Below, in pieces: positions 55,100-64,000 of a DNA stretch of 64,000 nt. The translations under genes were made by a program, and so were the position numbers. The notes under the pieces are model-generated. The model saw nothing but the letters and a program-made list of their open reading frames with translations. It was not told where the DNA came from and searched no databases. Each line of letters starts with the position of its first letter. Position 1 is the first letter of the stretch. This DNA is from Campylobacter sp. CCS1377 (GTDB taxonomy: Bacteria; Campylobacterota; Campylobacteria; Campylobacterales; Campylobacteraceae), in assembly GCF_040008265.1 (NCBI RefSeq), contig NZ_CP155620.1, positions 1,240,001-1,304,000 on the forward strand, given 5' to 3'.

Positions 55100-56232
55100 T
55101 ATTTGCTCCCAACTTCAACAACTTCTGAGCCTATTCTGATTTTTTTAAAATTATCCATAATAATCTTATCTCCATTTTTTACACCTTCGCTTACTATGGC
55201 ATATTCGTTATTTTGATAAATAATTTTAATAGGACTTTTTTCAACTTTACCATTAACTAAGGTATAAACATACACTTCATTTTGATTTTGCAAAATAGCT
55301 ATTTGAGGAATTTTAAAACCGTTTTTTTGAACAAAACCTTCAGTTGTAATTGTGGTAAAAGTTCCAGGAAGTAAACTGCCATCTTTATTTTTAAATTTAC
55401 CTTTTGCTTTAACGCTTCCACTATTGGCATCAATTATAGAGTCGATAAAATCAAGTTTTCCTGTAATGGTTTTTCCACTCACCACAATTTGAGTATCGAT
55501 GTTTTTCAATTCCCATTTTCCTGTTTTTAAATTGCGATTGATATTTAATTTATCTGTATCAGAAATATAAAATTCTGCATAAATAGGATCTAAATTTGTA
55601 ATCCTTACCAAATCAGAACTGGTAGCATTAACATAATCACCCACATCAACCAAAGAATCACCTAAAATTCCATCAAATGGAGCACTTACTTCAGTGTATC
55701 CAAGATCTAATTTAGCATCTTGTAATTTTGCTTCTGCGTTCTTTAATGTGGCTTCTGCGTTATTGAAGGCAGCTAAAGTCGTATCATAATCTTTTTGAGA
55801 AATAGCCTTTTTTTCAATTAGAACTTTATTTCTTTCATGTTCTTTTTTAGCATTACTTAAAGTAGACTTTGCAAGTGCAACTTCCGCAATAGCCATATCT
55901 ACGCTAGCTTTATACTTATCAGGTTCTATCAAAAAAAGCTTATCATCTTTTTTTACCTTATCACCAGCTTTAAAATACTTCTTCACTATCGCACCACTTA
56001 CTTTTGGCTTGATAATTACATCCATATCTGTTACAAGTCTTGCCGGATAAGAAAAACTTAAAGGTATATTTTCAGCTTTTGCCACATAAACACTTACAGC
56101 TTGAGGTGGCATTTTCTTCTGTTGTTGAGTTTTTGTTGCATTTTTATCCAACATTAACTTGAGTTTATCACACCCACTTAGTAACAATAAACTTGATACA
56201 ACCAAAACTGTATATTTCGATAAAAATTTCAT
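55099..56232 (-). CDS. cmeA: Periplasmic membrane-fusion protein of the CmeABC efflux pump
   Basis: A 377-residue lipoprotein adaptor with lipobox LSGC (Cys21). Lipoyl halves lie on each side of a coiled-coil hairpin (about 110-175; Lys/Glu/Ala-rich helices), then the beta-barrel VSAPFDGILGDSLVDVGDYV. It links CmeB to CmeC. It is the first gene of the operon and its upstream region holds the CmeR operator. AAGGTAG precedes the ATG. Confidence 0.94.
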   Translation of the reverse strand: MKFLSKYTVLVVSSLLLLSGCDKLKLMLDKNATKTQQQKKMPPQAVSVYVAKAENIPLSFSYPARLVTDMDVIIKPKVSGAIVKKYFKAGDKVKKDDKLFLIEPDKYKASVDMAIAEVALAKSTLSNAKKEHERNKVLIEKKAISQKDYDTTLAAFNNAEATLKNAEAKLQDAKLDLGYTEVSAPFDGILGDSLVDVGDYVNATSSDLVRITNLDPIYAEFYISDTDKLNINRNLKTGKWELKNIDTQIVVSGKTITGKLDFIDSIIDANSGSVKAKGKFKNKDGSLLPGTFTTITTEGFVQKNGFKIPQIAILQNQNEVYVYTLVNGKVEKSPIKIIYQNNEYAIVSEGVKNGDKIIMDNFKKIRIGSEVVEVGSK

Positions 56233-56262
56233 ATTCTACCTTTTATTATTAATTTTTTATTT

Positions 56263-56278
56263 CGTAACCAATATTACA
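56263..56278. promoter_or_regulatory. CmeR operator, imperfect inverted repeat, overlapping the cmeABC -10 region
   Basis: CGTAACCAATATTACA stands where the published C. jejuni CmeR box TGTAATAAATATTACA (from memory) would lie. The right half is identical and the left differs at three positions (first, sixth and seventh). On the minus strand TTGCGT and TAATAT are spaced like -35/-10 elements, with the -10 inside the operator. Confidence 0.6.
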
Positions 56279-56380
56279 AAAATATATTGACGCAAATTCT
56301 ATATTAAATTTGATTAATAGTTAGCAAATAGCATTCCTAATTTCAAACTCTACCTTTTTAAAGTGAATTTTGTGTGAATT

Positions 56381-57022
56381 TTATTTTTCAAAATTTCCGG
56401 TAGGAATTCCATTTAAAAACAACCTTACAACAAAATCCACATGTTCTTCTTGCTCTGCCTTATTCATAGGAGCTAAATCTGTTAAAATATGAAGATTATG
56501 AAAGGGCTGTATAAGCATAGTGCAAAAAATTTCCGAAAGTTTTTTTGCATTATTAGCTATAAAATTGTTCGTACTTTTGGAAAAATAATCATTCAAAACA
56601 TTTCTGGCAAACATTTTATCGTCATCATCTAGCCATTTAGCGAGCCGTTGCTTACTATCATAAACTCTCGAAAAAATAATCTTTCCTATGGAAATGACTT
56701 GAGTTTGATTAAAAATTTCTACAAAAACCATTCCAAAAGATCGCAAAACATCTTCCAACTCGTTACTGTAAATATCTCCCATTTTAAATGATATTAATTC
56801 AGCGTGTTCTTTGCATAAATCACTTAAAATTTCAAAAAATAAACCTTCTTTATTTGTAAAAAAATCATAAATATTTGAAAAAGAACCATTTGCCTGCTTA
56901 ATAATCTCACTTAAACTTGTTTCATCATAACCTTTTTGTAAAAAAAGCTGCAAGGCAATGGCTTTGATCTTTTCTCTACGAGCAAGATTTTTCTTTGTCA
57001 AAGGTTTATTTTGCTCTTGCAC
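56381..57022 (-). CDS. cmeR: TetR-family repressor of cmeABC
   Basis: The 213-residue protein has an N-terminal TetR helix-turn-helix (LARREKIKAIALQLFLQKG, then SLSEIIKQANGSFSNIYDFF) and a ligand-binding helical domain that senses bile salts. It represses cmeABC by binding the repeat upstream of cmeA. The start is GTG at 57022, with GGAG 7 bases upstream; it overlaps the end of ccoG by 17 bases. It looks clearly divergent from the C. jejuni CmeR I recall, mainly in the ligand domain. That impression is from memory and untested. Confidence 0.9.
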   Translation of the reverse strand: MQEQNKPLTKKNLARREKIKAIALQLFLQKGYDETSLSEIIKQANGSFSNIYDFFTNKEGLFFEILSDLCKEHAELISFKMGDIYSNELEDVLRSFGMVFVEIFNQTQVISIGKIIFSRVYDSKQRLAKWLDDDDKMFARNVLNDYFSKSTNNFIANNAKKLSEIFCTMLIQPFHNLHILTDLAPMNKAEQEEHVDFVVRLFLNGIPTGNFEK

Positions 57023-58388
57023 GCTCTAACTCCGTTGTTTTTGGATAAACAAAAATAGAATTTCTTTTAACAACAATGCGTTCTTTATCATCTATGGCAT
57101 AAGCTGTAATAATTATAGGGATAATACTGTCTTTTTTATCATCACTAGCCAATTCCTTTATAGCCTTTAAAACAACTATTTTTTTAGCTTTTGCATTTGC
57201 CTCTAACTTAAATGGAGCACTTGGACGCACAATTTTAATATTTTGCTCATTACTTCCTTGAATTTGAACATCAAAATAATACTCATGAGTTTTATTATCA
57301 GTATTTTGAAATAAAAGGGTATATGCATTGGTAATTTCTAAGCCATTTTGTTTGTTTTCTATGCTATAAAGTTCGCTACTACGATTGACATTTAAAAGCA
57401 TATTTTCTTTAGTTTGACTCATTAAAATTAAAGCAATTAATGCTATAAGTAAAACAATACTGTAAGCAACAGTTCTAAATCTAAAATATTTTACTTTTTG
57501 TCTTGTTTTTATGGCTTCTGAACTAGTCCAATTAATTAAACTTGGACGATTAAATTTAGCTTGAATTTTAGAACATGCATCAGCACACTCAAGACAATTA
57601 ATACAATCAAGCTGCATTCCTTGTCTAATATCAATATGTGTAGGACATACACTTACACAAGCTTCACAACCTATACATTCGCCTTCTGGTGGTTTTTTAT
57701 AAAGCTTAGTTTTACCATCATACACTACTCCGCCTCTTTGATCATCATAAATCACTTGCACAGTATGCCGATCAAACATTACTGATTGAATTCTTGCATA
57801 AGGACAAACATAAACACAAAATTTTTCCGCCAAATAAGTTACATCTAAAGTCAAAAATAAAGAAGCGCAAAAGATAATTCCCATAAGCAACAAATGCTCA
57901 CTAGGATTTTGTATATATACAAAAAAATCTTCAGGCGGTATAAAATACCAAAGCAAATTACTCACAGCAATGATAGAGATACAATAAAACAACAATACGG
58001 CTATAATTTTTTTTATATAATCGCCCGAATATTCTTTTTGTTTATCTTGAATGCTTTTGCGAATACCGAGTATTTTTGTTTGAATTAAATCCCTATAAAT
58101 TACCCTAAAGATAGTTTGTGGACAACTCCACGCACACCAAACCCTACCAGCTAAAGTTGTAACAAAAAATATAGTTAAAAATAAACCAATAAGAACAAAG
58201 GGCATGAGATATAACTCTTGCGTATCAAATGCAGTAAATAATAAATTAAGTTTCTTATGATCAAAACTGAGTAAAAAAAAGTGATTGCCATTAATGGTAA
58301 TAAAAGGCAATACAAAAATCACAATAGTTGTTAAACCATACCACCAATACCTTTTTAAAACATAATTTGTTATCTTACTCATTTGCAT
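57006..58388 (-). CDS. ccoG: CcoG-family iron-sulfur protein for cbb3 oxidase assembly (FixG/RdxA)
   Basis: A 460-residue polytopic membrane protein with about five or six helices and two 4Fe-4S sites (CIGCEACVSVCP, CINCLECADAC). NosR-like membrane segments and a periplasmic C-terminal domain (FixG immunoglobulin-like) are present. CcoG reduces Cu(II) for delivery to the cbb3 oxidase, linking to ccoI and ccoS at 7.8-10.3 kb. AAAGG precedes the start at 58388. It shares 17 bases with cmeR. Confidence 0.9.
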   Translation of the reverse strand: MQMSKITNYVLKRYWWYGLTTIVIFVLPFITINGNHFFLLSFDHKKLNLLFTAFDTQELYLMPFVLIGLFLTIFFVTTLAGRVWCAWSCPQTIFRVIYRDLIQTKILGIRKSIQDKQKEYSGDYIKKIIAVLLFYCISIIAVSNLLWYFIPPEDFFVYIQNPSEHLLLMGIIFCASLFLTLDVTYLAEKFCVYVCPYARIQSVMFDRHTVQVIYDDQRGGVVYDGKTKLYKKPPEGECIGCEACVSVCPTHIDIRQGMQLDCINCLECADACSKIQAKFNRPSLINWTSSEAIKTRQKVKYFRFRTVAYSIVLLIALIALILMSQTKENMLLNVNRSSELYSIENKQNGLEITNAYTLLFQNTDNKTHEYYFDVQIQGSNEQNIKIVRPSAPFKLEANAKAKKIVVLKAIKELASDDKKDSIIPIIITAYAIDDKERIVVKRNSIFVYPKTTELERARAK

Positions 58389-58422
58389 AAAAATACCTTT
58401 ATATGAACTTAAAAATGCTTAT

Positions 58423-58428
58423 ATTATA
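58423..58428 (-). promoter_or_regulatory. -10 box of ccoG
   Basis: TATAAT on the minus strand lies 35 bases before the ccoG ATG, and T-rich sequence sits further upstream. Confidence 0.55.
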
Positions 58429-58435
58429 ACTCTTT

Positions 58436-58460
58436 AAAACTAAAAAAATTTTTTAGTTTT
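58436..58460 (-). terminator. Terminator after the LolC/E gene
   Basis: AAAACTAAAAAA and TTTTTTAGTTTT are perfectly complementary with one base between them. The T-run within the stem could serve as the U-tract. It sits beside the ccoG -10 box. Confidence 0.55.
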
Positions 58461-58491
58461 AGCAAAAAAATATTAGCTGTTACAATTTTAA

Positions 58492-59691
58492 TCACTCGTT
58501 TCTTAAAGTATCTAAAATACTTACTTCAGTTGCTTTTTTAGCAGGATAATAAGAGGACAAAGCTACAATGACAGCAGAACCCAAAAGAGTTAAAATAAAA
58601 TCAACTACAGACAAATCTAAAGGCAATTGACTAGATCCGTAAACATCTGCTGGAAGTTCTATAATATTAAAATTTCCTAAAATTCCCAAAACAATAAAGG
58701 CAAGTAAAGTACCCACCACCATACCACTTCCGCCTATAAAAATACCCAAAATAAAAAAACTTTTTTTAATTTCAATTTTGCTCGCTCCAAGTGCCAATAA
58801 TAAAGCAATTTCAGAGCGTCTATTCATCACTAACATCAATAAAGAACTGACTATATTCAAACTAGCAACTAAAATAATCAGCATTAAAACAATAAATAAC
58901 ACCCTTTTTTCCAAAGCCAATGCAGCAAAGAAATTTTGATTATTTTCCCACCAACCAAAACTTGCATAATTATTTCCTAAAAAATCTTGAATTTTTTTCA
59001 CATCATCAAATGGCTTTTGTGAATATACATGTATGCCATCATAGCCGTTGCTATAAGATAAAACCTTGCGTAAAGCATCCACATCTGCATACATATAAGC
59101 CTTATCATAGAACAACAATCCTGAATGAAACTTCGCTTTTACATCGAAACGTTTGGTTTGCGGAATTAAAGAAAAACCACTGGCGTTTAAATTTGAAAAT
59201 ATTAAGGATAATTTATCATTTTTAGACAAAGAAAAACTATCCACAAGTGCAGAACCAACTACAATATCAAAATCCGTTAATTCTTGGTCACCAATAGCCT
59301 TTTGTATTACTTCATTAATTTTAACTTCATCTTTAAATTTAACTCCAAATAATACTCCCCCTTCAAAACGATTAGTCCCTTTAATAATAACTTGAGTGCT
59401 AATATATGGACTAAAAAGCAAATTTGGAAATTGTTGTTTTAGCTTATCAACCAAAGCATCATCAACTTGTGCATAAAATTTTGGCACAATGGTAATAGGA
59501 TAATTCATTACAAAAAAGCGTTTTTCAAACTCTTTATCAAAACCATTCATGATAGCCATTGCAACAAGCAAAACACAAAGCCCTACACAAACTCCTAAAA
59601 AAGCCAAAAGCATAGAAAGCATGATAAAAGGTTGCTCTTTGTCAAAGCGCAAATATTTAAAAAGCAGATATCTTAAAACGCTTTTTTTCAA
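58492..59691 (-). CDS. Lipoprotein-releasing ABC transporter permease (LolC/LolE type)
   Basis: A 399-residue protein of the MacB/LolC family. One N-terminal membrane helix (about 24-46, ending [15 protein letters not shown]) precedes a periplasmic domain of about 200 residues, and three C-terminal helices follow with [19 protein letters not shown]. LolCDE pulls lipoproteins from the inner membrane and hands them to LolA, whose gene is 2.6 kb away. Only one LolC/E-like gene is here, so the complex may be a homodimer with LolD elsewhere. It overlaps secA by 4 bases. Confidence 0.88.
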   Translation of the reverse strand: MKKSVLRYLLFKYLRFDKEQPFIMLSMLLAFLGVCVGLCVLLVAMAIMNGFDKEFEKRFFVMNYPITIVPKFYAQVDDALVDKLKQQFPNLLFSPYISTQVIIKGTNRFEGGVLFGVKFKDEVKINEVIQKAIGDQELTDFDIVVGSALVDSFSLSKNDKLSLIFSNLNASGFSLIPQTKRFDVKAKFHSGLLFYDKAYMYADVDALRKVLSYSNGYDGIHVYSQKPFDDVKKIQDFLGNNYASFGWWENNQNFFAALALEKRVLFIVLMLIILVASLNIVSSLLMLVMNRRSEIALLLALGASKIEIKKSFFILGIFIGGSGMVVGTLLAFIVLGILGNFNIIELPADVYGSSQLPLDLSVVDFILTLLGSAVIVALSSYYPAKKATEVSILDTLRNE

Positions 59692-62225
59692 GCTAAAATT
59701 CCTTGTTTAGGACCACTTTTACCATGACATTCTTTAAATTTCTTGCCACTTCCACAAGGACAAAGTGCATTTCTTGGAACTCTTTTAAAATCTTGATTTG
59801 AAATACTTTGATTTTCTTCATTTTCCAAATTTTCACCTTGATTTTCTCTGGTTAAAACAATACTAAAAAGCAATTTAATACTATCAAATTTAATACGCTC
59901 TACAAGCTCTAAGAAAAGATTATAACTTTCTTTTTTATATTCAACAAGTGGATCTTTTTGATTATATCCACGAAGTCCAATTCCAGTTTTTAAAACATCC
60001 ATTTGATACAAATGTTCACGCCAAGCATTATCTAAAACTTGAAGATATAAAATTCTTTCAATGCGTCTAAGTTCTACACTTGGGACATCTTTCATTTTTT
60101 CATTATAAGCATTTTCTAGCTTTTCATTTAATTTTGATTCAATTTCCACTGCGCTTAAATTCAAAAAGTCTTGTTCTAAAAGTTCCACAGAACATTCATG
60201 CAAAACCCTCTGTTTTATTTTTTCAAAATCAAAATTTTCATTTACACCATTCATTGCATCATTTATTAAATTTACACTATATTCAGAAATATTTTGACTG
60301 ATTTTTGCACGGATATCAAATTCTTCATCCAAAAGTTCGTTACGATAGTGATAAATAGTTTTTCTTTGCTCATTTGCTACATCATCATATTCAAGCAAGT
60401 GTTTTCTGCTTTCAAAATGTAAACTCTCAACCTTTTTTTGTGCATTTTCAACCGCTCTTGTAACTATGCTTGATTCTATATGTTCACCCTCTTTTATCCC
60501 TAAACGCTCCATAATATTTTTAATGCGATCACCGCCAAAAATTCTTAAAAGATTATCTTCTACACTTAAATAAAAACGACTAATACCTGGATCACCTTGT
60601 CTTCCCGCACGACCACGGAGCTGATTATCAATTCTACGACTCTCGTGTCTTTCTGTACCTATGATATAAAGTCCACCCAAAGCCCTTATTTCATCATCGA
60701 TCTTTATATCTACACCACGACCTGCCATATTTGTAGCAATAGTTACTGCGCCTTTTTTACCCGCATCTTGTATGATTAAGGCTTCTTGTTCGTGATTTTT
60801 CGCATTTAAGACATGGTGGGGGATTCTTTCCTTAACAAGCATATTATGAAAAACCTCACTTCTTTCAATGCTTGCAGTTCCTACAAGCACAGGCTGTCCT
60901 TTTTTATGAGCTATTTTAATTTCTTCAATAACAGCCTTAAATTTTTCATCTTGAGTTTTATAAATTAAATCATCTTTATCTTGTCTTTTAATAGGAATAT
61001 TTGTAGGAATTGAGATAACATCTAAATTATAAATTTGAGAAAATTCCGTCGCTTCAGTTTGTGCCGTCCCTGTCATACCGGCTAATTTCTTATACATTCT
61101 AAAATAATTTTGGAAAGTGATATCAGCCAAAGTTTGACTTTCTTCTTGAATTTTTACATTTTCTTTAGCTTCTAAAGCTTGATGAAGTCCATCGCTAAAA
61201 CGGCGTCCTTCGCTTAAACGACCCGTAAATTCATCTACAATTACAACTTCATTATTTCTTAAAACATAATGCACATCTTTTTCAAAAAGATTATGAGCTT
61301 TTAGAGCTTGATCAAGTTGATGGGCCAAAATAGCGTTATCAAGGCTATATAAATTTTCAACACCAAACAATTTTTCAGCCTTTGAAATGCCCTCTTCAGT
61401 GATAAGTATAGTTCTATTTTTTTCATCTACAACAAAATCGCCTTCAGGTTTTTCAGGAGGTAAAACCGCTTGTGCACGCTTCATTTGCTTAGCTACTTCA
61501 TTAGCCTTGATATAGCCATCTAAAGTCCTATTTGCTGGACCACTAATAATTAAAGGAGTTCTTGCCTCGTCAATTAAAATACTATCCACCTCATCAACAA
61601 TTACAAAATTATGCTCTCTTTGAACTTTTTCTGCCTTTGAAAATTTCATATTATCGCGCAAATAATCAAAACCAAATTCATTATTGGTCCCATAAGTGAT
61701 ATCGCAATTATAAGCTTGCCTATTTGCCTCATCATTAAACTGATTAGACAAAATAACGCCAACGCTAAAACCTAAGAAATTATAAATTGCACTCATCTGC
61801 TCTGCATCTCTTTTAGCTAAATAATCATTTACGGTTACAACATGCACACCCTTGCCACTCATAGCATTTAAAACTACTGGTAAAGTAGCCACAAGAGTTT
61901 TACCTTCCCCTGTTTTCATTTCTGCAATCTTACCTTCATGCAAAACCATACCGCCAATCAATTGCACATCAAAATGACGCATATTTAGCGTCCTTTTACC
62001 CACCTCTCTAACGATAGCAAAAACATCATTTAAAATACTATCCAAACTTATATTTTCTTTGATTACCTTATCTTTTAAATCCGCAAAAACTTTTTTTAAA
62101 TCCTCATCGCTAAGCTTTTGATATTTTTCTTCTAAAGCATTTATTTGCGCTACTCTTTTAAAGTATTTTTTTATAGCTCTAGCGTTTTTTGTTCCAAAAA
62201 TTGCTTTTACAATATTTAAAAACAT
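59688..62225 (-). CDS. secA: Preprotein translocase ATPase SecA
   Basis: The 845-residue motor of the Sec pathway. Walker A is [14 protein letters not shown] (about 103-110), with [28 protein letters not shown] and [10 protein letters not shown] as the RecA-like motif series. A C-terminal zinc/SecB-binding tail ([13 protein letters not shown], about 822-834) is intact. It drives secretory proteins through SecYEG with ATP. Coupled to the lolC/E gene downstream, the pair may link export of lipoproteins to their release. Confidence 0.97.
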   Translation of the reverse strand: MFLNIVKAIFGTKNARAIKKYFKRVAQINALEEKYQKLSDEDLKKVFADLKDKVIKENISLDSILNDVFAIVREVGKRTLNMRHFDVQLIGGMVLHEGKIAEMKTGEGKTLVATLPVVLNAMSGKGVHVVTVNDYLAKRDAEQMSAIYNFLGFSVGVILSNQFNDEANRQAYNCDITYGTNNEFGFDYLRDNMKFSKAEKVQREHNFVIVDEVDSILIDEARTPLIISGPANRTLDGYIKANEVAKQMKRAQAVLPPEKPEGDFVVDEKNRTILITEEGISKAEKLFGVENLYSLDNAILAHQLDQALKAHNLFEKDVHYVLRNNEVVIVDEFTGRLSEGRRFSDGLHQALEAKENVKIQEESQTLADITFQNYFRMYKKLAGMTGTAQTEATEFSQIYNLDVISIPTNIPIKRQDKDDLIYKTQDEKFKAVIEEIKIAHKKGQPVLVGTASIERSEVFHNMLVKERIPHHVLNAKNHEQEALIIQDAGKKGAVTIATNMAGRGVDIKIDDEIRALGGLYIIGTERHESRRIDNQLRGRAGRQGDPGISRFYLSVEDNLLRIFGGDRIKNIMERLGIKEGEHIESSIVTRAVENAQKKVESLHFESRKHLLEYDDVANEQRKTIYHYRNELLDEEFDIRAKISQNISEYSVNLINDAMNGVNENFDFEKIKQRVLHECSVELLEQDFLNLSAVEIESKLNEKLENAYNEKMKDVPSVELRRIERILYLQVLDNAWREHLYQMDVLKTGIGLRGYNQKDPLVEYKKESYNLFLELVERIKFDSIKLLFSIVLTRENQGENLENEENQSISNQDFKRVPRNALCPCGSGKKFKECHGKSGPKQGILA

Positions 62226-62260
62226 CTTTAACCTTTTTCATTTAAATTTCATAAGTTGTG

Positions 62261-62266
62261 ATTATA
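62261..62266 (-). promoter_or_regulatory. -10 box of secA
   Basis: TATAAT on the minus strand lies 35 bases before the secA start. A facing, weaker TAGAAT at 62290-62295 may serve lolA. Confidence 0.5.
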
Positions 62267-62329
62267 ACTTTTATTTAATTAATCTTAGCTAGAATATCTT
62301 TAAAATTTGTTATTTTTTGGAGCAAATCA

Positions 62330-62836
62330 ATGAAAATTTTATTTTTTCTTATCTTGATCGGTGTAAAAATTTTAGCTTTTGATCCTAAATTCAAAACTTT
62401 TTCGAGTGATTTTTTACAAAGAGTAGATTCAAAATCAAATTCAATTGAGTATAAAGGCAATTTCATTTTAACGCAAAATCAAGCTTTTTGGAATTACACC
62501 TATCCTAGCAATAAACAAATCTATATCCAAAACAATGAAATTATCATCATTGAACACGATCTAGAACAAGTCATTTTCGCCAAACTTCAAACCCTACCTA
62601 ATTTAAGTAAAATTTTCAAACAAGCCACAAAAATTGATACAAATCTTTATGAGGCAAAATATCAAAATATAACTTATAAAATTACCCTAGAAAATGATGA
62701 AATCAAAAGCATCTCTTATCAAGACGAGCTAGAAAATATCATTACTATTGTTTTAAACAATGTCAAGCGCGACGAGATTATTGATAAACAAATTTTTGAA
62801 GCAAAAATCCCGCCACACTATGACACAATTTATTAA
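62330..62836 (+). CDS. lolA: Outer membrane lipoprotein carrier protein LolA
   Basis: A 168-residue periplasmic chaperone with a signal peptide (1-16, cleavage near LAF). The mature part shows the LolA pattern: SSDFLQRVDSKSNSIEYKGNFILTQNQAFWNYTYPSNKQIYIQNNEIIIIEHDLEQV in pieces, with strand-forming repeats and a Trp in the lipid-binding half. It carries lipoproteins from LolCDE to the outer membrane. TTTTGGAGC lies before the ATG. Its stop shares 4 bases with the next, convergent gene. Confidence 0.9.
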   Translation: MKILFFLILIGVKILAFDPKFKTFSSDFLQRVDSKSNSIEYKGNFILTQNQAFWNYTYPSNKQIYIQNNEIIIIEHDLEQVIFAKLQTLPNLSKIFKQATKIDTNLYEAKYQNITYKITLENDEIKSISYQDELENIITIVLNNVKRDEIIDKQIFEAKIPPHYDTIY

Positions 62837-63444
62837 TTAGTAGGATCAAATTTTATATCAAAGCCTGTGGAATTTTTTTCTACACTTTGATTATTTTCTA
62901 ATTGCTTTAAAATTTGTTCGTTTAATTTTTCTTTTAAACTAGGTAAATTTATATCGTCGCTTCCATTTTCATCTTGAAAAAGAGTATCAATTTGTTTGAT
63001 TTTAAAGGGTTGATTTTTTTGCATTTTCTGAATTTCTTCTTTAGGTTTTGTGCCTTTTATCTCATTTTTTTCATCAATATTTTGCAAAAAACGCTTAAAC
63101 TCTTCCAAATCAAATTCTTTTACCCCATTTAAAGAAATGAAATAAATATTTTTAATCTGCAATTTATATTTTTTATTTATAAATTTTATAAGCGTTTCTT
63201 TAAATTTATTTTTCCCAAGTTCTGTAAAAATATCTTCATAAAAAAAACTCGAAATCACAGTATTAATACTGTCTTTAATTTTGGCGCTATTTTGCTCTAA
63301 ATTTTGCCCTTCAAATTCCAAAGTCATTTCAATTTTTTTCAACGCATTTATTGTGCTTTTAGAATACAAATCTGTTCTAAAGTTTTCTATCACCAAAGCC
63401 TTTAGTGCTAAAACGCTTATAAATAAACATAATAAAATCTTCAT
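62833..63444 (-). CDS. Putative periplasmic protein of unknown function
   Basis: A 203-residue precursor with a signal peptide (hydrophobic 3-16) and a mature part rich in Lys, Asn, Gln and Ile. The central region (about 30-105) looks like an alternating alpha-beta fold of the kind seen in flagellar FliL-like proteins, but I see no firm motif. The last 60 residues are low-complexity and probably unstructured. It overlaps the helicase gene by 4 bases and corresponds to Cj0944c. Confidence 0.7.
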   Translation of the reverse strand: MKILLCLFISVLALKALVIENFRTDLYSKSTINALKKIEMTLEFEGQNLEQNSAKIKDSINTVISSFFYEDIFTELGKNKFKETLIKFINKKYKLQIKNIYFISLNGVKEFDLEEFKRFLQNIDEKNEIKGTKPKEEIQKMQKNQPFKIKQIDTLFQDENGSDDINLPSLKEKLNEQILKQLENNQSVEKNSTGFDIKFDPTN

Positions 63445-64000
63445 ATTATCCCTTCTTCTAAATTTAAAAAATGCGTTTGTTTGTAAAACTCTAATACTTT
63501 TATATCAAATTTTAAAATTTGTTTAAAATATAATTTAAAATCCATATTTTTTGAATAAAAAATTCTTAAAAAATTTGGATCAATCGCTCTAGAAAGCGCC
63601 ACATAAAGTTGGCCGTTCTCAAAAATATTATCTATATCACAAATTAATTTTTCTATACTCATTCCTTGCGATTTGTGTATGGTAATAGCATAAGCAAGTT
63701 TGATAGGAAATTGTATCATTTTAGCACGAATTTGCTCATCAATTTTATCCTCTTGCAAATTCAATTCTTCAAGAGCAAAAGCATATGGTTCAAGGATAAT
63801 TTCTTGATTATTGCTTTTACGAATTTTTAAATAAATTTGATCCTCTTGCTCAATAATATCACTAATAATCCCTTGCTCTCCATTATAATATCCTGCATCA
63901 AAATTATTAATACAAAAAATAATCTTAGCCCCAATTTTCACCTTCAGTTCTTCGGCCACATTAAGACTCTTAACCCAGTTAATCAAAATAAAATCATCTA
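63441..64000 (-). CDS. ATP-dependent helicase, PIF1/RecD2-like, C-terminal part (5' end outside window)
   Basis: The final 186 or more codons of a superfamily 1B helicase run to the window edge; no real start codon is in view. YAITIHKSQGMSIEKL is the SF1 motif V/Va-type segment and LYVALSRAIDPNFLRIFY is motif VI with the arginine finger, as in PIF1, Dda and RecD2. A small OB-like domain before it (VGAKIIFCINNFDAGYYNGEQG) is also found in PIF1-type proteins. Such enzymes unwind DNA in replication or repair. It corresponds to the end of Cj0945c. Confidence 0.85.
   Translation of the reverse strand, partial: DDFILINWVKSLNVAEELKVKIGAKIIFCINNFDAGYYNGEQGIISDIIEQEDQIYLKIRKSNNQEIILEPYAFALEELNLQEDKIDEQIRAKMIQFPIKLAYAITIHKSQGMSIEKLICDIDNIFENGQLYVALSRAIDPNFLRIFYSKNMDFKLYFKQILKFDIKVLEFYKQTHFLNLEEGII

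Noticed and set aside
1-64000. tRNA, rRNA, CRISPR, insertion sequence, prophage or plasmid genes
   Set aside because: No cloverleaf, repeat-spacer array, transposase, integrase or phage protein was found on either strand.

Overview
The window is chromosomal DNA from a Campylobacter of the jejuni/coli group. It is very AT-rich. Genes are densely packed with many 1-16 nt overlaps. Promoters are mostly bare extended TATAAT-type -10 boxes in T-rich DNA, and homopolymeric G/C tracts sit inside surface-sugar genes. Gene content matches C. jejuni almost gene for gene, but the order does not match C. jejuni NCTC 11168 as I remember it. Blocks corresponding to Cj1148-1157, Cj0831-0847, Cj1161-1163, Cj0345-0369 and Cj0941-0945 are placed end to end here. 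Several proteins (CmeR, CosR receiver, TrpF) also look divergent from the C. jejuni versions I recall. C. coli or a close relative is therefore the most likely source, but species cannot be proved from the sequence alone.

Layout. Bases 1-7347 are the right end of the lipooligosaccharide (LOS) region: the tail of waaF, a broken MBOAT O-acyltransferase with an intact SGNH partner, a broken family-25 glycosyltransferase, and the ADP-L-glycero-D-manno-heptose set gmhA-hldE-hldD-gmhB. Both broken genes carry a phase-variable G/C tract in an OFF length plus a second independent lesion. Bases 7467-10333 hold a periplasmic cytochrome c and the cbb3 oxidase maturation genes ccoS and ccoI. Bases 10451-18020 hold rho, dnaX, trmA, an NhaC-type antiporter, an SDR oxidoreductase and an ankyrin protein. 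Bases 18074-31287 hold acnB, ogt, metG, fbp, mobB, a small lipoprotein, slt, a YggT protein, gltX, a metallophosphoesterase and psd. Bases 31284-34541 are a copper/cation export cluster (copA, a copZ-like gene, czcD).

Bases 34687-40178 are the tryptophan operon, preceded by a 24-codon micro-ORF containing one Trp. It runs trpE-trpGD-trpF/trpB-trpA, and trpF and trpB are read as one continuous ORF. trpC is absent. Bases 40246-41731 hold a CheX-like gene, fliN and a FliO-like gene. Bases 41728-50536 hold ppx, ferredoxin, the orphan regulator cosR, a folB-like gene, plsY, cytochrome c peroxidase, glmM, lspA, hemJ-like and hemN-like genes and a short conserved protein. Bases 50542-57022 are the multidrug efflux operon cmeABC with its repressor cmeR and an imperfect CmeR operator. 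Bases 57006-64000 hold ccoG, a LolC/E permease, secA, lolA, a periplasmic protein and the C-terminal part of a helicase.

Most of the window is housekeeping DNA. The parts most worth a second look are the doubly inactivated LOS decoration genes, the TrpF-TrpB fusion with the upstream micro-ORF, the degenerate CmeR operator, the phased A7T4 tracts beside the cosR promoter, a candidate leaderless mRNA and several unusual convergent gene overlaps. I found no tRNA or rRNA gene, insertion sequence, prophage, CRISPR array or origin. No gene-free stretch exceeds 300 bases.
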